The notes under the pieces are model-generated. The model was not told the DNA's origin. It searched no databases and worked only from the letters and a program-made list of their open reading frames with translations. Position numbers and translations under genes: made by a program. Positions 53,568-63,070 of a DNA stretch of 64,000 nt are shown here, piece after piece (within the stretch, counting starts at the first letter, position 1; every line of letters starts with the position of its first letter). This stretch comes from Streptococcus oralis (GTDB taxonomy: Bacteria > Bacillota > Bacilli > Lactobacillales > Streptococcaceae). The stretch covers positions 361,442 to 425,441 of the forward strand of contig NZ_KQ969037.1 of the NCBI RefSeq assembly GCF_001578705.1. The letters are read 5' to 3'.

Positions 53568-56500
53568 CGATTCAACTCCTCTCTCATTTTCTCAAACCAA
53601 GCTTGCTTGAGTTTTTCTCCGACCAGACGCTTGCCATCAGATAAGTCCAACTTCTCTAGGAAACGGGCTTGTCCCAAGTGGTAATTAGCCTCAAAGCCAG
53701 TAATAGCCTGATGTTGCTGGACGTATGGGGCAATACTTCTGCCATTTTCGGTATAGGGATTGATGGCAAACTGGCCTTGTAAAATCTTCTCAGTAGCCTT
53801 CTTGTACAGATGGGCATTGTAGTCTAGTAAGAGCTGGAATTCCTCGTCTGTCAGCTGATTGGCCTTGTTTTTGTTGTAAAATTCGCCCAAATGACTGCTT
53901 TCTTTTTCTAAAAAGAGTCCCTGGTATTTCATTGACTTGCTGGCTTCAGCTACTGCTCCAGCCAAACTCTTAACGGTCAACAGAGATTGGACAGGTTCAG
54001 CCATTTCTAAGTACATAGCGCCGAAAAAGTTCTGCTCCCCTTGACTTTTTAGGGCAGCAAGATAGGTAGGCAGTTGGGAATTAAGCCCATTGAAGAAATG
54101 AGGAAACTGGAACTGGGTCAAACTAGACTTGTAGTCTACCACTCCCAGTGCTCCATCAGCTTTCAGGCGGTCAATACGGTCAACCTTTCCTCGAACATGC
54201 ACACTCCGACCATTATCCAATTGAATAAAGGCCTGATCCTTGCCACCAAATGTTGCCTCCTCTTGAATGGTTTCGATAGCTGGATTATGCCGAAGGATAT
54301 GCCCAGTTGTCCGAGCGACATCAAGCAGAACTTCCTTGGTAAACTGGGCTTCCAAACTTTCTTGATAAATGACTTCAAATTCCCGTTCTTGACTAGTTTC
54401 TTGAATGGCTTGCTCCAAACGTTGGTCAAATGGATTTTCAGCAGGGAGTTTCAAGGCACGTTCAAAAATACGGTGCAAGAAATTACCATGACTGCGGGCA
54501 TCCGGACGCAGGCGCACTTCTTCCTGCAAACCTAAGACATAACGGAGGAAATAACTATATTCATTGCGGTAAAACTCCGTCAAACCAGAGGTAGACAGGT
54601 AAAACTCTTTGTCAGCTGGATAGAGAGCCTGCAAGGTCTCTTTCTCTAATGGCTTGCTGCTTGGGCTAGTTGGGATAGCAGGATTTGCAAGGCCTTTTTG
54701 ATCAAGTTTTTTACCCATGACACGCGCCAGAACCTTAACAAAGGTCAAATCTTGCTCCCTTTCACCCGTATCGCCCTGCTGATGATAAGCAACCAGACTA
54801 GACAAAAGACTGTGATAAGAACCCATATCATCCTTAGACAGACCTTTGTGATGAATCTTCTTCTCTATCCGATTAAATCCAAAACTCACCAGTTCCTGAA
54901 GATAGGCCGATTCCTTGCTCTCATTTTCATTGAGAAGACTTGGAGCTGACAAAATCAACTGCTTGCGGGCAGCATTAACTAAGGAAAGCATGGTGTAGCG
55001 ATTTTTCTTGAGGTTTTCACTACTTGCAATTAGTAATTGCGCTCCCTCTTCAGTTGCTTGGTTTAAACTTTGTCTTTCTTCGTCTGTCAAAAGACTGGTG
55101 TTTTGCGCGATTTTTGGTAAATGATCCTGAGTCAGCCCGATGGCGTAGACAAAGTCAGCTGTCAGAGGGGCAATCAGATCGTAACTCTGCACCAGAACGG
55201 TGTCCACTGTCGCTGGAATGGTGCGATACTGGGACAAACTCATTCCAGAATGGAGCAAGGATAGGAAATCCTCTAGACTAACTTGTGAACCAGCAAAAAC
55301 CGTCGCAAATTGTTCTAAAACATGACAGAAGGCTTTCCAAACTTCGGCTTGTCTTTCCTGTTCTAGAGTATCCATAGTAGCTGTCAATTCTTGCATCTGC
55401 TTGCTTAAGGTAGCATTTTTTAGAAAAATAGTCCACTTTTGCAAGAGATTTTCAGTCTTTTGCTTCCGACTGGCAAATAAGGTTTCAAGTGGTGCCAAAA
55501 CTCGCAGACGAAGAGAATTTAGACGCTCTAAATCAAATTTTCCGTGGTGGGATTTGGTAAAGGTCTGCTGAAAAGCTGGCATGCCATTGATGCCAAGATA
55601 GCGGAGATATTGTTCAAAAGCATCAATATCCGCTTGGCTAAGGTCAGTATACAAACCAGTTCTGAGGAGATTAATCAAATCCTCCTGACGGAAACGGTAA
55701 TGTTTCAAACGAAAAATAGATTCGACATACTGGGTAAAGGGATGATGGGCCATGGATTCACTTCTACCAAGATAGAATGGTATCTGGTACTGGTCAAAAA
55801 TGGTTTTGAGAGATAACTGATAAGAAGCTACATCACCCAAGAGAATACGAAAATGCTTGTAACTTAGTTCTGGATGGTCATGTAATTTCTGACGAATGCT
55901 ACGGGCTACCAGCTCCAACTCCTCTTTTTGCGTCAAGCAAGACCAAATTTGCAGGTTTTCACGGTCCTTCTCATCGATATCCAAAGCGAGTTCTGAGAAG
56001 TCATAAGAAGACTCCAGCAAACGAGAAGCCTTGTCAAAACTATCCATTTTCTCATGTGTCTGAGAACGATCCTGAGCAGGTGTTTGGTATTTTGCCCCCA
56101 AATGATGGAGGAATTCCACACTGGCTTGATAGAGATTTCCTTCAGTGAACGGACTGGTATAGGCTTTCTTGCTTGCATAGGCCCCAATAACAATCTCGGT
56201 ATCTTTGCGATGGAGTAGATCCACTACACGCTCTTCCTCAGCAGAAAAACGGGTAAAGCCATCAATAACCAAGGCAATCTGACTGAAATCACTACTTACA
56301 TTGTCATTCTCAATAGCCTCAATCAAATGGGACAATTGACTTCCCTGAGCCAACTGGCTTTGATTGAGATAAGCAGTTACTTTCTCAAAAATCAAGAGTA
56401 AATCTGCTCGTTTATCCTCATCAGTCAAACTTTCCAAGTCCAAAAAACTCATCTGAGCAGTCATCATCTCATGATAAAGTTCAATCAACTGCTGGATAAA

Positions 56501-56839
56501 CTGAGGATCTTGTTTAATCGCACCATAAACTCGCAACTCTTTAGGATCTAGTTCTGCAAGACATTTATAAAAAGCCATCCCAAGACCGATGTCATCTAGA
56601 CTGGTCTTTGTAGGCAAATCATTTAAAACTAGATAACGAGCCATCTGAGCAAAACGCGTGACGGTAATCGCAAAAGAAGCCTGCTGGGACAAGCATTCCA
56701 GCACAGCGCGTTCTTTTTCAAATGAAAGAGAGTTGGGCGCGATGTAGAAGACCCGCTTGCCCGCAGCAACTAGCTCTTCCGCTTCTCTCGTTAAAATTTC
56801 AGTCAAAGAAGTCCGAATATCAGTATAAAGTAATTTCAT
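53564..56839 (-). CDS. rexB: ATP-dependent nuclease subunit RexB (AddB)
   Basis: A 1091-residue partner of RexA. The N terminus ([26 protein letters not shown]) corresponds to the degenerate helicase part and lacks a Walker A lysine motif. The C-terminal nuclease domain carries [23 protein letters not shown], with the D and DYK catalytic residues. In AddB the nuclease is framed by Fe-S cysteines; here the equivalent [18 protein letters not shown] segment has none, in keeping with a RexB that does without the cluster. ATG 56839 ([12 protein letters not shown]), with GAGG 5 bases upstream, gives the usual length; the ATG at 56863 adds 8 residues. Confidence 0.95.
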   Translation of the reverse strand: MKLLYTDIRTSLTEILTREAEELVAAGKRVFYIAPNSLSFEKERAVLECLSQQASFAITVTRFAQMARYLVLNDLPTKTSLDDIGLGMAFYKCLAELDPKELRVYGAIKQDPQFIQQLIELYHEMMTAQMSFLDLESLTDEDKRADLLLIFEKVTAYLNQSQLAQGSQLSHLIEAIENDNVSSDFSQIALVIDGFTRFSAEEERVVDLLHRKDTEIVIGAYASKKAYTSPFTEGNLYQASVEFLHHLGAKYQTPAQDRSQTHEKMDSFDKASRLLESSYDFSELALDIDEKDRENLQIWSCLTQKEELELVARSIRQKLHDHPELSYKHFRILLGDVASYQLSLKTIFDQYQIPFYLGRSESMAHHPFTQYVESIFRLKHYRFRQEDLINLLRTGLYTDLSQADIDAFEQYLRYLGINGMPAFQQTFTKSHHGKFDLERLNSLRLRVLAPLETLFASRKQKTENLLQKWTIFLKNATLSKQMQELTATMDTLEQERQAEVWKAFCHVLEQFATVFAGSQVSLEDFLSLLHSGMSLSQYRTIPATVDTVLVQSYDLIAPLTADFVYAIGLTQDHLPKIAQNTSLLTDEERQSLNQATEEGAQLLIASSENLKKNRYTMLSLVNAARKQLILSAPSLLNENESKESAYLQELVSFGFNRIEKKIHHKGLSKDDMGSYHSLLSSLVAYHQQGDTGEREQDLTFVKVLARVMGKKLDQKGLANPAIPTSPSSKPLEKETLQALYPADKEFYLSTSGLTEFYRNEYSYFLRYVLGLQEEVRLRPDARSHGNFLHRIFERALKLPAENPFDQRLEQAIQETSQEREFEVIYQESLEAQFTKEVLLDVARTTGHILRHNPAIETIQEEATFGGKDQAFIQLDNGRSVHVRGKVDRIDRLKADGALGVVDYKSSLTQFQFPHFFNGLNSQLPTYLAALKSQGEQNFFGAMYLEMAEPVQSLLTVKSLAGAVAEASKSMKYQGLFLEKESSHLGEFYNKNKANQLTDEEFQLLLDYNAHLYKKATEKILQGQFAINPYTENGRSIAPYVQQHQAITGFEANYHLGQARFLEKLDLSDGKRLVGEKLKQAWFEKMREELNR

Positions 56840-56958
56840 CTCAGCCTCGTTGGAATTTTTCATTACCTTTTATTATACCATGTTTTAACAGAAGATTCTG
56901 TCTCCTCATTACCAAAATATGCTATAATAAAAGCAAAACATCTAGAAAAGGAAGTCTT

Positions 56959-57768
56959 ATGATTAAACTACTAGCCTTGGATATGGACGGAACCCTCCTT
57001 AATGAAGCCAAGGAAATACCGCAAGCCCACATTACTGCCATTCATCAAGCTATCGAAAAAGGGGTGAAATTGGTTCTCTGTACAGGTCGTCCTCTTTTTG
57101 GTGTCCTACCTTACTATGCAAAACTTGGTCTAGATCTAGAAAACGAATACCTCATTGCTAACAATGGTTGCTCAACCCACCAGACCAGTGATTTGAGTCT
57201 AGTTGACTGGCAAGAACTCAGTCCAGCTGACATTGAATACCTCTATGACCTAGCTGAAAAAAGCGACGTCCAGTTGACTCTTTTTGATGAGGAACATTAT
57301 TTTGTTCTCAGTGGTAAGCCTAATCAAATCGTTCAAAATGATGCCAAACTAGTCTTTTCAAACCTGACTGAAATTTCCCTTGAGGAAGCTACTAGTGGTA
57401 AGTATCGTATGTTCCAAGGCATGTTTTTAGGAACAAAAGAGCAAACAGATGATTTTGAGCGGCGATTCGCTAAGGAGCTCTGCCAACGATTTAGTGGAGT
57501 TCGTTCGCAGCCTGTCATATATGAAGCCATGCCCCTTGGAACGACCAAGGCTACTGCTCTTTCACGACTAGCAGCGATTTTAAAAATCGAGCCCTCAGAA
57601 ATTATGGCCATGGGCGATGCCAATAACGATATCGAAATGCTTCAGTTTGCAGGACTTGGCATTGCAATGGGAAATGCCAGTGACCATGTCAAATCCCTTG
57701 CTAATGCCGTTACAGCTAGCAACGAAGAAGACGGCGTTGCGCGTGCGATTGAGAAGTATATTTTATAG
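56959..57768 (+). CDS. Cof-type HAD phosphatase
   Basis: A 269-residue HAD phosphatase of the Cof/YidA group (HAD type IIB). Motif I LLALDMDGTLLNE, motif II VLCTGRP, motif III lysine in GTTKATALSRLA and motif IV MGDANNDIEMLQFAGLGIAMGNA are intact, and the C2 cap occupies about residues 85-190. Such enzymes dephosphorylate sugar phosphates or flavin/pyridoxal precursors; the substrate is not evident. AAAGGAAG precedes ATG 56959, and an extended -10 TGCTATAAT lies at 56921-56929. The gene is divergent from rexB, with about 120 bases between the start codons. A terminator follows. Confidence 0.9.
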   Translation: MIKLLALDMDGTLLNEAKEIPQAHITAIHQAIEKGVKLVLCTGRPLFGVLPYYAKLGLDLENEYLIANNGCSTHQTSDLSLVDWQELSPADIEYLYDLAEKSDVQLTLFDEEHYFVLSGKPNQIVQNDAKLVFSNLTEISLEEATSGKYRMFQGMFLGTKEQTDDFERRFAKELCQRFSGVRSQPVIYEAMPLGTTKATALSRLAAILKIEPSEIMAMGDANNDIEMLQFAGLGIAMGNASDHVKSLANAVTASNEEDGVARAIEKYIL

Positions 57769-57770
57769 TA

Positions 57771-57808
57771 AAAAAGCCCAGTTCAATGTCAACTGGGTTT
57801 TGTTTTTT
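57771..57808 (+). terminator. Rho-independent terminator after the Cof-type gene
   Basis: AAAGCCCAGTT/AACTGGGTTT with a 7-base loop and T-rich tail. Confidence 0.85.
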
Positions 57809-57910
57809 TAAGAAGCACAAAACTTTAGAAACTCTTTAGAATTACTTGATGTTTCTTTGATTTCTATACCTTATACTAAAGTTAGTAAAACAAATCAAAA
57901 GGAGAAAATC

Positions 57911-58819
57911 ATGAAAACAGTACTCGAAATTCATGGACTGACCAAACAATTCAGACAACAAGCTATTCTTCAAGATCTTAGTCTAACCATAAAAGAGGGA
58001 GATATTTATGGTCTAATTGGAAAAAACGGAGCAGGTAAAACTACTCTTACCAAAATCATTACACAACTACTGTTTGCGGATAAAGGAACTATTTCCCTCT
58101 TTTCTAGTCAAGAACAAAATGAGTGGACCAAAGCTCTATCTCGAGTAGGTTCAGTTATCGAATCGCCTGTAGCCCATAATCACTTAACAGCATACCAGAA
58201 TCTGAAATATTATTGTATGATACGTCATATTCCAAATGCTGATAAGGTGATTCATGAGACCTTGGACTATGTTGGGTTGTCAGATACAGGAAAAAAAGTC
58301 TTTCGTGATTTCTCACTAGGAATGAAACAAAGACTTGGCATTGCCATTGCCCTCCTATCAAAACCCGACTTCCTGATTCTTGATGAGCCCATTAACGGCC
58401 TCGACCCAATTGGAATCAAAGAATTTCGTCTCATGATCCAGCGGCTCAATCAAGAAAAAGGCATAACCATCCTCATCTCTAGCCATATCTTGTCAGAACT
58501 CTATCTTTTAGCTAATCGCTTTGGAATTTTGGATCAAGGTAAGATTATCCGTGAAATCAGTAAAGCTGAGTTTGAAACACTGAGTGAGGATTATATTGTG
58601 CTTAAAACAAGCGACAAAGAAAGAGCTTGTCAGGTATTGAAAGAACAAATCCAGCTCCAGTTTAAGGTTGTCAATCCTGACAATGAAATCCATATCTTTG
58701 GTAATGAACACGATGTCAAACAGATTCTTAAGCAACTAACTTTGGCAGATGTTTCTATTGAAGAGATTTACTTTGCCCGTCAAAACCTAGAAGAATACTT
58801 CACACAATTGGTAGAATAG
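57911..58819 (+). CDS. ABC transporter ATP-binding protein, BcrA/lantibiotic-immunity type
   Basis: A 302-residue nucleotide-binding protein with Walker A GLIGKNGAGKTTLTK, Q-loop in VGSVIESP, signature FSLGMKQRLGIAIAL and Walker B FLILDEPINGLDP. The C-terminal extension (about 220-302) after SHILSELYLLANRFGIL is typical of BcrA/NukF-like subunits of peptide-antibiotic export or immunity transporters. AAAGGAG is 7 bases before ATG 57911. The permease gene follows after 10 bases, and a two-component system lies convergently downstream, the common layout of antimicrobial-peptide sensing and resistance modules (substrate inferred, not shown). Confidence 0.9.
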   Translation: MKTVLEIHGLTKQFRQQAILQDLSLTIKEGDIYGLIGKNGAGKTTLTKIITQLLFADKGTISLFSSQEQNEWTKALSRVGSVIESPVAHNHLTAYQNLKYYCMIRHIPNADKVIHETLDYVGLSDTGKKVFRDFSLGMKQRLGIAIALLSKPDFLILDEPINGLDPIGIKEFRLMIQRLNQEKGITILISSHILSELYLLANRFGILDQGKIIREISKAEFETLSEDYIVLKTSDKERACQVLKEQIQLQFKVVNPDNEIHIFGNEHDVKQILKQLTLADVSIEEIYFARQNLEEYFTQLVE

Positions 58820-58829
58820 GAGAAAAATC

Positions 58830-59582
58830 ATGATACACACCATTCAAGCAGATTTTTACCGTCTTTTTCGCTCCAAAGGATTCTGGATTACAGAATTCAT
58901 TCTCTTTGTACTCTTGCTAATGGGTGCCACTATTGGCGCTACAGGACATCTAATGTCCGTTCAGACAGCACCACCAGAGACTCCAACCCATGGTTGGGAC
59001 GGTATTCAAGCTCTTATCAATGCGTCTAGCAATGATTCAAACCTCATTTTTCTCTGCATTATTCTAACATGTTTAGTTCTCGGAGTGGATCTAATCGGTA
59101 AGCTCTATAAAAATAGTTTGACAGTTGGCGTCTCTCGTACAGAATTTTTCCTTGCTAAATTCTTTGTTCTAGCAAGTATCGCTCTCTTACAACTCATCAC
59201 CAGTCTTGTGATTGCCTTTATTCCCGCGACTCTACTAAACGGACTTGGTACAATGCCTGATGGTTTTGTTACTAATCTCCTCTTGACGATTTCCCTTCAA
59301 TTTCTCTGCCTTCTCGCTTGGCTTTCGATTGTTTCCTTTATTCTCTACCTGACTCATTCTTATCTTGCTGTATTTATTGGTTATCTGATTAGTTCTATCA
59401 TCCTTTCTGTGCCAATGTTTATTTTCCCAGACATTGAAATTCTACGATATTTAAACTTAAATTTTGCCTATGCTATGACTAGTAATAGTCAATCTATTCT
59501 CTATACAATCACGGTTTGCGTAGTTGTCATCCTTATCTTCTCTCTTAGTGGCCTTACCATTTTCAAGAAGAAAAGCTTATAA
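58830..59582 (+). CDS. ABC transporter permease, ABC-2 type
   Basis: A 250-residue permease with six hydrophobic segments: about residues 18-38, 66-88, 108-132, 145-165, 172-195 and 222-244, with a polar outward loop (MSVQTAPPETPTHGWDGIQAL) between the first two. This is the ABC-2/BcrB-like design that works with the preceding ATPase. GGAGAAAA is upstream of its ATG. It ends against the histidine kinase gene, from which a shared terminator separates it. Confidence 0.85.
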   Translation: MIHTIQADFYRLFRSKGFWITEFILFVLLLMGATIGATGHLMSVQTAPPETPTHGWDGIQALINASSNDSNLIFLCIILTCLVLGVDLIGKLYKNSLTVGVSRTEFFLAKFFVLASIALLQLITSLVIAFIPATLLNGLGTMPDGFVTNLLLTISLQFLCLLAWLSIVSFILYLTHSYLAVFIGYLISSIILSVPMFIFPDIEILRYLNLNFAYAMTSNSQSILYTITVCVVVILIFSLSGLTIFKKKSL

Positions 59583-59588
59583 ATAAAG

Positions 59589-59612
59589 CCTCCTCTAATC
59601 TTATAGAGGAGG
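59589..59612. terminator. bidirectional terminator between the ABC permease and histidine kinase genes
   Basis: CCTCCTCTA/TAGAGGAGG with a 6-base loop; the tail is T-rich on the + strand (TTCTTCT) and TTTATTT-like on the - strand. Confidence 0.75.
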
Positions 59613-59620
59613 TTCTTCTG

Positions 59621-60499
59621 TTAAAAATAAATGAAAACCGAAAACCATTCTTCATCAGCAACTAGCTTCATAACTGCTCCAAGAAGATGAACTAATTCCT
59701 CGGTAATATAGAGACCTAAACCAGAGGATTCTTCTGTGTCTGATAGATTTTCAGAATAAAAACGATTGCTGAGATTGTCTATATTCTTGATTGGTTTTTT
59801 GACAAGATTATCAATTTCCAAAACAAGCCCCTTTTCTTCCTTTTTCAAAGAAAGTCGAGCTTTCTCCTTGCCGTGCTTGAGAACATTTCCAAGGAGATTT
59901 TGTATAATTCGATCAAGCAAGTCCTCATCAGTCGTCGTTTTCAATCCTGGTTCAACGTTAAAATCAAGAACAATCTGTGATGACTGAAAAACGTCGTAAT
60001 AGGCTAAAGTCTTCTTTGTTATAAAAGTTGATAAATCAAGCTCTTCCAGTTTCGGTTTGACTGCTCCTTCCATCAAATGACGGTATTCGAGGAGAGCCTC
60101 CAAACGTTTGGAAACCAAATCCTGATGATGAGCTATTTTATTTAAGGTTTCTGAACTATTATCGGGGTGTTTTATTAGTTGCTGAGTATATCCTGAAGCG
60201 ATTGTCAAAGGTGTCCGAATATCATGAGCGATGTTACTGATTGCCATATCTAGGGTGCGTTTTTCACGCTTCATGATTAGCTGATTCTCTTCCACTTCTT
60301 GAAATAGATTCTCAATTTGGTTATGTAGTCGCAAAATGGTCTTTGAAAAGAAATTTACACCGATCCTCTTCATGCTACCAGAGCGAATCTTTTCTTCGAT
60401 TTGTCTGCTTAAATCTTTAATTGCTATATGATAGCGAATCAAAGAAATCGCCAAAATAATGTTAGTAAGGAGTAATATTGATATCAAAATGTAAATCAT
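59621..60499 (-). CDS. sensor histidine kinase
   Basis: A 292-residue sensor kinase. It has a single N-terminal membrane helix (about residues 2-24) and no extracellular sensing domain, so it may sense within the membrane or via the neighbouring ABC transporter. The H-box is ISNIAHDIRTPLTIASGY, followed by the N-box LLDRIIQNLLGNVLKHGK and G-box SSGLGLYITEEL. Its ATG overlaps the response regulator stop by one base (TAATG). The intramembrane-type architecture with an adjacent BcrAB-like transporter is typical of peptide-antibiotic detection in Firmicutes. Confidence 0.9.
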   Translation of the reverse strand: MIYILISILLLTNIILAISLIRYHIAIKDLSRQIEEKIRSGSMKRIGVNFFSKTILRLHNQIENLFQEVEENQLIMKREKRTLDMAISNIAHDIRTPLTIASGYTQQLIKHPDNSSETLNKIAHHQDLVSKRLEALLEYRHLMEGAVKPKLEELDLSTFITKKTLAYYDVFQSSQIVLDFNVEPGLKTTTDEDLLDRIIQNLLGNVLKHGKEKARLSLKKEEKGLVLEIDNLVKKPIKNIDNLSNRFYSENLSDTEESSGLGLYITEELVHLLGAVMKLVADEEWFSVFIYF

Positions 60500-61197
60500 T
60501 ACTTATCTCCTTTTAATCGAACACCAACTCCCCAAATGGTTTCGATGTACTCGTGATTTGGATCCAGTTGATGCAGTTTTTTACGGAGATTGCTTAGATG
60601 GGTGTTGAGCGTATTGTCTCCAGGCAGGTAACTTTCTTCCCAAATCAATTCATAGAGTTCTTCTTTGGTGAAGATCTTTTTAGGATACTGGAGCAACATT
60701 TGGAGAATCTGACACTCTTTCTTTGCAAGGCGAATGGTTTCAGTTGCGTTACTTATTTCAAAACTATCCGCATCGAACTGGATATTTTTAAAGCTTTGTG
60801 CGAGGTTATCAATTTCTCTTCGATCTCCTGACTGATGTTCACCACTTTGGCGTAATTGCACGGTGACTCTGGCAAAGACTTCGTCCAAATCAAAAGGTTT
60901 CACTACATAATCATTGGCACCGTCTAGTAGATATTGGCTGATGAACTTTTTATCACCCAAAGCAGTGAGCATGATGACCGGAGTCTGACTAGTTTGTCGA
61001 ATGGCTTGCAAGACTTGGTCGCCATTTTTCCCAGGAAGCATGATATCTAGCAAAACGAGATCAATGCCTCCTTTGTCAAATTGCATGATACCTTCCGTAC
61101 CAGAAAAGGCTTGTATCACCTCGTGTTCCTCTGCAAGAAGGGTTCTTAAGATTTCCTGGATTTCATTATTATCTTCAATTACAAGTATGCTTGCCAT
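60499..61197 (-). CDS. OmpR-family response regulator
   Basis: A 232-residue response regulator. The receiver domain (about 1-118) has the acidic pocket in VIEDNNEIQ, the phospho-acceptor Asp in LVLLDIMLPGKNGDQV, the switch Thr in VIMLTALGD and the Lys in YVVKPFDLDEV. The C-terminal winged helix (about 135-232) carries KKECQILQMLLQYPKKIFTKEELYELIW and NTLNTHLSNLRKKLHQL. ATG 61197, after AGGACGAGG, is preferred to the upstream in-frame start at 61269. It probably controls the convergent ABC transporter operon (inference). Confidence 0.92.
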   Translation of the reverse strand: MASILVIEDNNEIQEILRTLLAEEHEVIQAFSGTEGIMQFDKGGIDLVLLDIMLPGKNGDQVLQAIRQTSQTPVIMLTALGDKKFISQYLLDGANDYVVKPFDLDEVFARVTVQLRQSGEHQSGDRREIDNLAQSFKNIQFDADSFEISNATETIRLAKKECQILQMLLQYPKKIFTKEELYELIWEESYLPGDNTLNTHLSNLRKKLHQLDPNHEYIETIWGVGVRLKGDK

Positions 61198-61303
61198 AAA
61201 CCTCGTCCTTTCTAAAACTATTATAACATGTTTTATTAGGAATTCCAGATACAGAAAAGCTTCTCTCACATTTTAAGCAAGAAGGAGCTAATGAAAATTG
61301 AAT

Positions 61304-62041
61304 CTACTTAACCAAATAAGCAATCAAAGCTATGATCCATAGATGAGCCGGGTAGAAAATATAAAAGAAATATTTACTCCAACTGGTTTCTTGTCCTCGC
61401 TGTCCATTATACAAGGCCATAAAAGGAAATACGGTGATAAAGAGCCAGTCAGAATTGTAAAGCATCATTTCCAAGGTTTGGTACCAAGTGTCATAGGTAT
61501 GGATAGAAGTCACTAACAGGAAGGCCCAAAGTAGAGTATAGAGGAGATTTCGCAATCCCTTACGATTTCGACAAGAGTAACTAATCAAGAGAAATGGTAG
61601 CATGGTGATACCACCCTCAGTAAAAAGACAACCGAAAATCAAGAGACCAGCAAGCCCAATCCGACGCCACAACTTCTCTTTTTGATCCAACTCTTTTCGA
61701 GGAAAACCAATCCAAAGCATGGTGACACCGATGGCCAGAGTCAGAAAAATGTTATTAGTGACCATTACTCCTTTAGATGCAAATAGGGCATTGAGGAGGC
61801 TATTTCCAGCAAACATGATAAGCGCCCAAGACCAGAGGCGGATGAGGTAGTCTCTCAGGTTTCGAGTATGGATAAATCCTTCCATAGCCATATAGGCAAA
61901 CCAAACTCCCACACAACGGGTCATAGCGTGGAAAATACCTTCCCACAGAGGAGAAACGATCCCTGTGATATGAGGGATATGGTCTAGAACCATTACTGCC
62001 GCCATCAGGTACTTCAACTGTGTCGCATTCCATTTTTTCAT
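61304..62041 (-). CDS. TraX-family membrane protein
   Basis: A 245-residue polytopic protein with about eight hydrophobic segments. It begins NATQLKYLMAAVMVLDHIPHI and continues AMTRCVGVWFAYMAMEGFIHTRN, as in the TraX family named for the F-plasmid pilin acetylase; WPAHL-like FYPAHLWIIALIAYL closes it. Chromosomal streptococcal members may be membrane acyltransferases, but their substrate is unknown. AAGAGG precedes the ATG. It is not part of a conjugative module here. Confidence 0.8.
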   Translation of the reverse strand: MKKWNATQLKYLMAAVMVLDHIPHITGIVSPLWEGIFHAMTRCVGVWFAYMAMEGFIHTRNLRDYLIRLWSWALIMFAGNSLLNALFASKGVMVTNNIFLTLAIGVTMLWIGFPRKELDQKEKLWRRIGLAGLLIFGCLFTEGGITMLPFLLISYSCRNRKGLRNLLYTLLWAFLLVTSIHTYDTWYQTLEMMLYNSDWLFITVFPFMALYNGQRGQETSWSKYFFYIFYPAHLWIIALIAYLVK

Positions 62042-62118
62042 AATAAACCTCTTTCTTTTTGATCTACATAGAGTATAGCATACATTTCTACATATAATCG
62101 TACACCTATCTTACATTT

Positions 62119-62151
62119 AAAAAGCCTATCTTACATTTTTGTAAGACAGGC
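62119..62151 (-). terminator. terminator of the aguAB operon
   Basis: On the - strand GCCTGTCTTAC/GTAAGATAGGC forms an 11-pair stem with an AAAAAT loop, followed by TTTTT. It lies 35 bases after the aguB stop. Confidence 0.85.
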
Positions 62152-62185
62152 GTGAATATCAAAAGTTTATTCTGAAAGTTACCTT

Positions 62186-63061
62186 CTAGTCCGTAATTCG
62201 TTGGTACATTTCTGGTCTTCTATCTCGAAACAAGCCCCAGTTGAGGCGTTCGCTTGCTCCCTTGTCAAGGTCATAAGTTGCTAACAGAACAGCCTCACCT
62301 TGCCTGTCAGCTCGCTCTAGAATAGCTCCTGTTTCATCCGTCATAAAGGACGAACCGTAGAAGTCAAGACTGGAACTCTGTCCGCCATTTTCCTCACTAG
62401 GAGTGACTTCTTCCAAACCATAACGATTGGCTGCAATGACTGGAACAATATTTGCTGCTGCGTGGCCTTGCATGGTACGTTGCCAATGTCCACAACTATC
62501 CGTATCCAAAATTGGCTCTGAACCGATGGCTGTTGGATAAAAGAGCAATTCAGCACCATTCAGAGCAAGACAGCGCGCTGTTTCAGGGAACCATTGATCC
62601 CAACAGATACCAATCCCAATCTTAGCGTAGCGAGTATCCCAGACCTTGAAACCTGTGTTGCCAGGCGTAAAGTAAAACTTTTCTTGATAATAATGGTCAT
62701 CTGGTATGTGGGTCTTCCGATAAACGCCCAGTACCTCTCCATCTGCATCAATGACAGCAATAGAGTTATACAAGACATTACCATCTTTTTCATAAAAACT
62801 AATCGGTAGAACAACCTGTAGTTCCTTAGCAAGCATCTTAAAATGCTGAATGGCTGTATTTTCTGTCACCGACTGGGCATACTGATAATAGTCATACTGG
62901 CGTTCCTGACAGAAATAGGGACGTTCAAATAATTCAGGCAAGAGAATGATTTGCGCGCCTTGGTCTGCGGCTTGGCGAGCTAAACGTTCCGCTGTTTGGA
63001 TATTTGTTGCCACATCCTTGGCACATTGCATCTGGATCGCTGCAACTCTAACATTTCTCAT
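62186..63061 (-). CDS. aguB: N-carbamoylputrescine amidase
   Basis: A 291-residue nitrilase-superfamily amidohydrolase converting N-carbamoylputrescine to putrescine, CO2 and ammonia. The Glu-Lys-Cys triad is visible: E in ILLPELFERPYF, K in GVYRKTHIPDDHYYQEKFYF and C in KIGIGICWDQWFPETAR. VRVAAIQMQC at the N terminus and SSFMTDETGAILERADRQGEAVLLATYDLD at the C terminus are typical. GGAGAAAAAG precedes the ATG, and the gene starts 9 bases after aguA, so the two-step agmatine-to-putrescine pathway is one operon. Confidence 0.96.
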   Translation of the reverse strand: MRNVRVAAIQMQCAKDVATNIQTAERLARQAADQGAQIILLPELFERPYFCQERQYDYYQYAQSVTENTAIQHFKMLAKELQVVLPISFYEKDGNVLYNSIAVIDADGEVLGVYRKTHIPDDHYYQEKFYFTPGNTGFKVWDTRYAKIGIGICWDQWFPETARCLALNGAELLFYPTAIGSEPILDTDSCGHWQRTMQGHAAANIVPVIAANRYGLEEVTPSEENGGQSSSLDFYGSSFMTDETGAILERADRQGEAVLLATYDLDKGASERLNWGLFRDRRPEMYQRITD

Positions 63062-63070
63062 CTTTTTCTC

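Noticed and set aside
61304-62041. A conjugative module because of the TraX-like protein
   Set aside because: No relaxase, coupling protein or pilus gene is nearby; chromosomal TraX-like proteins are common in streptococci.
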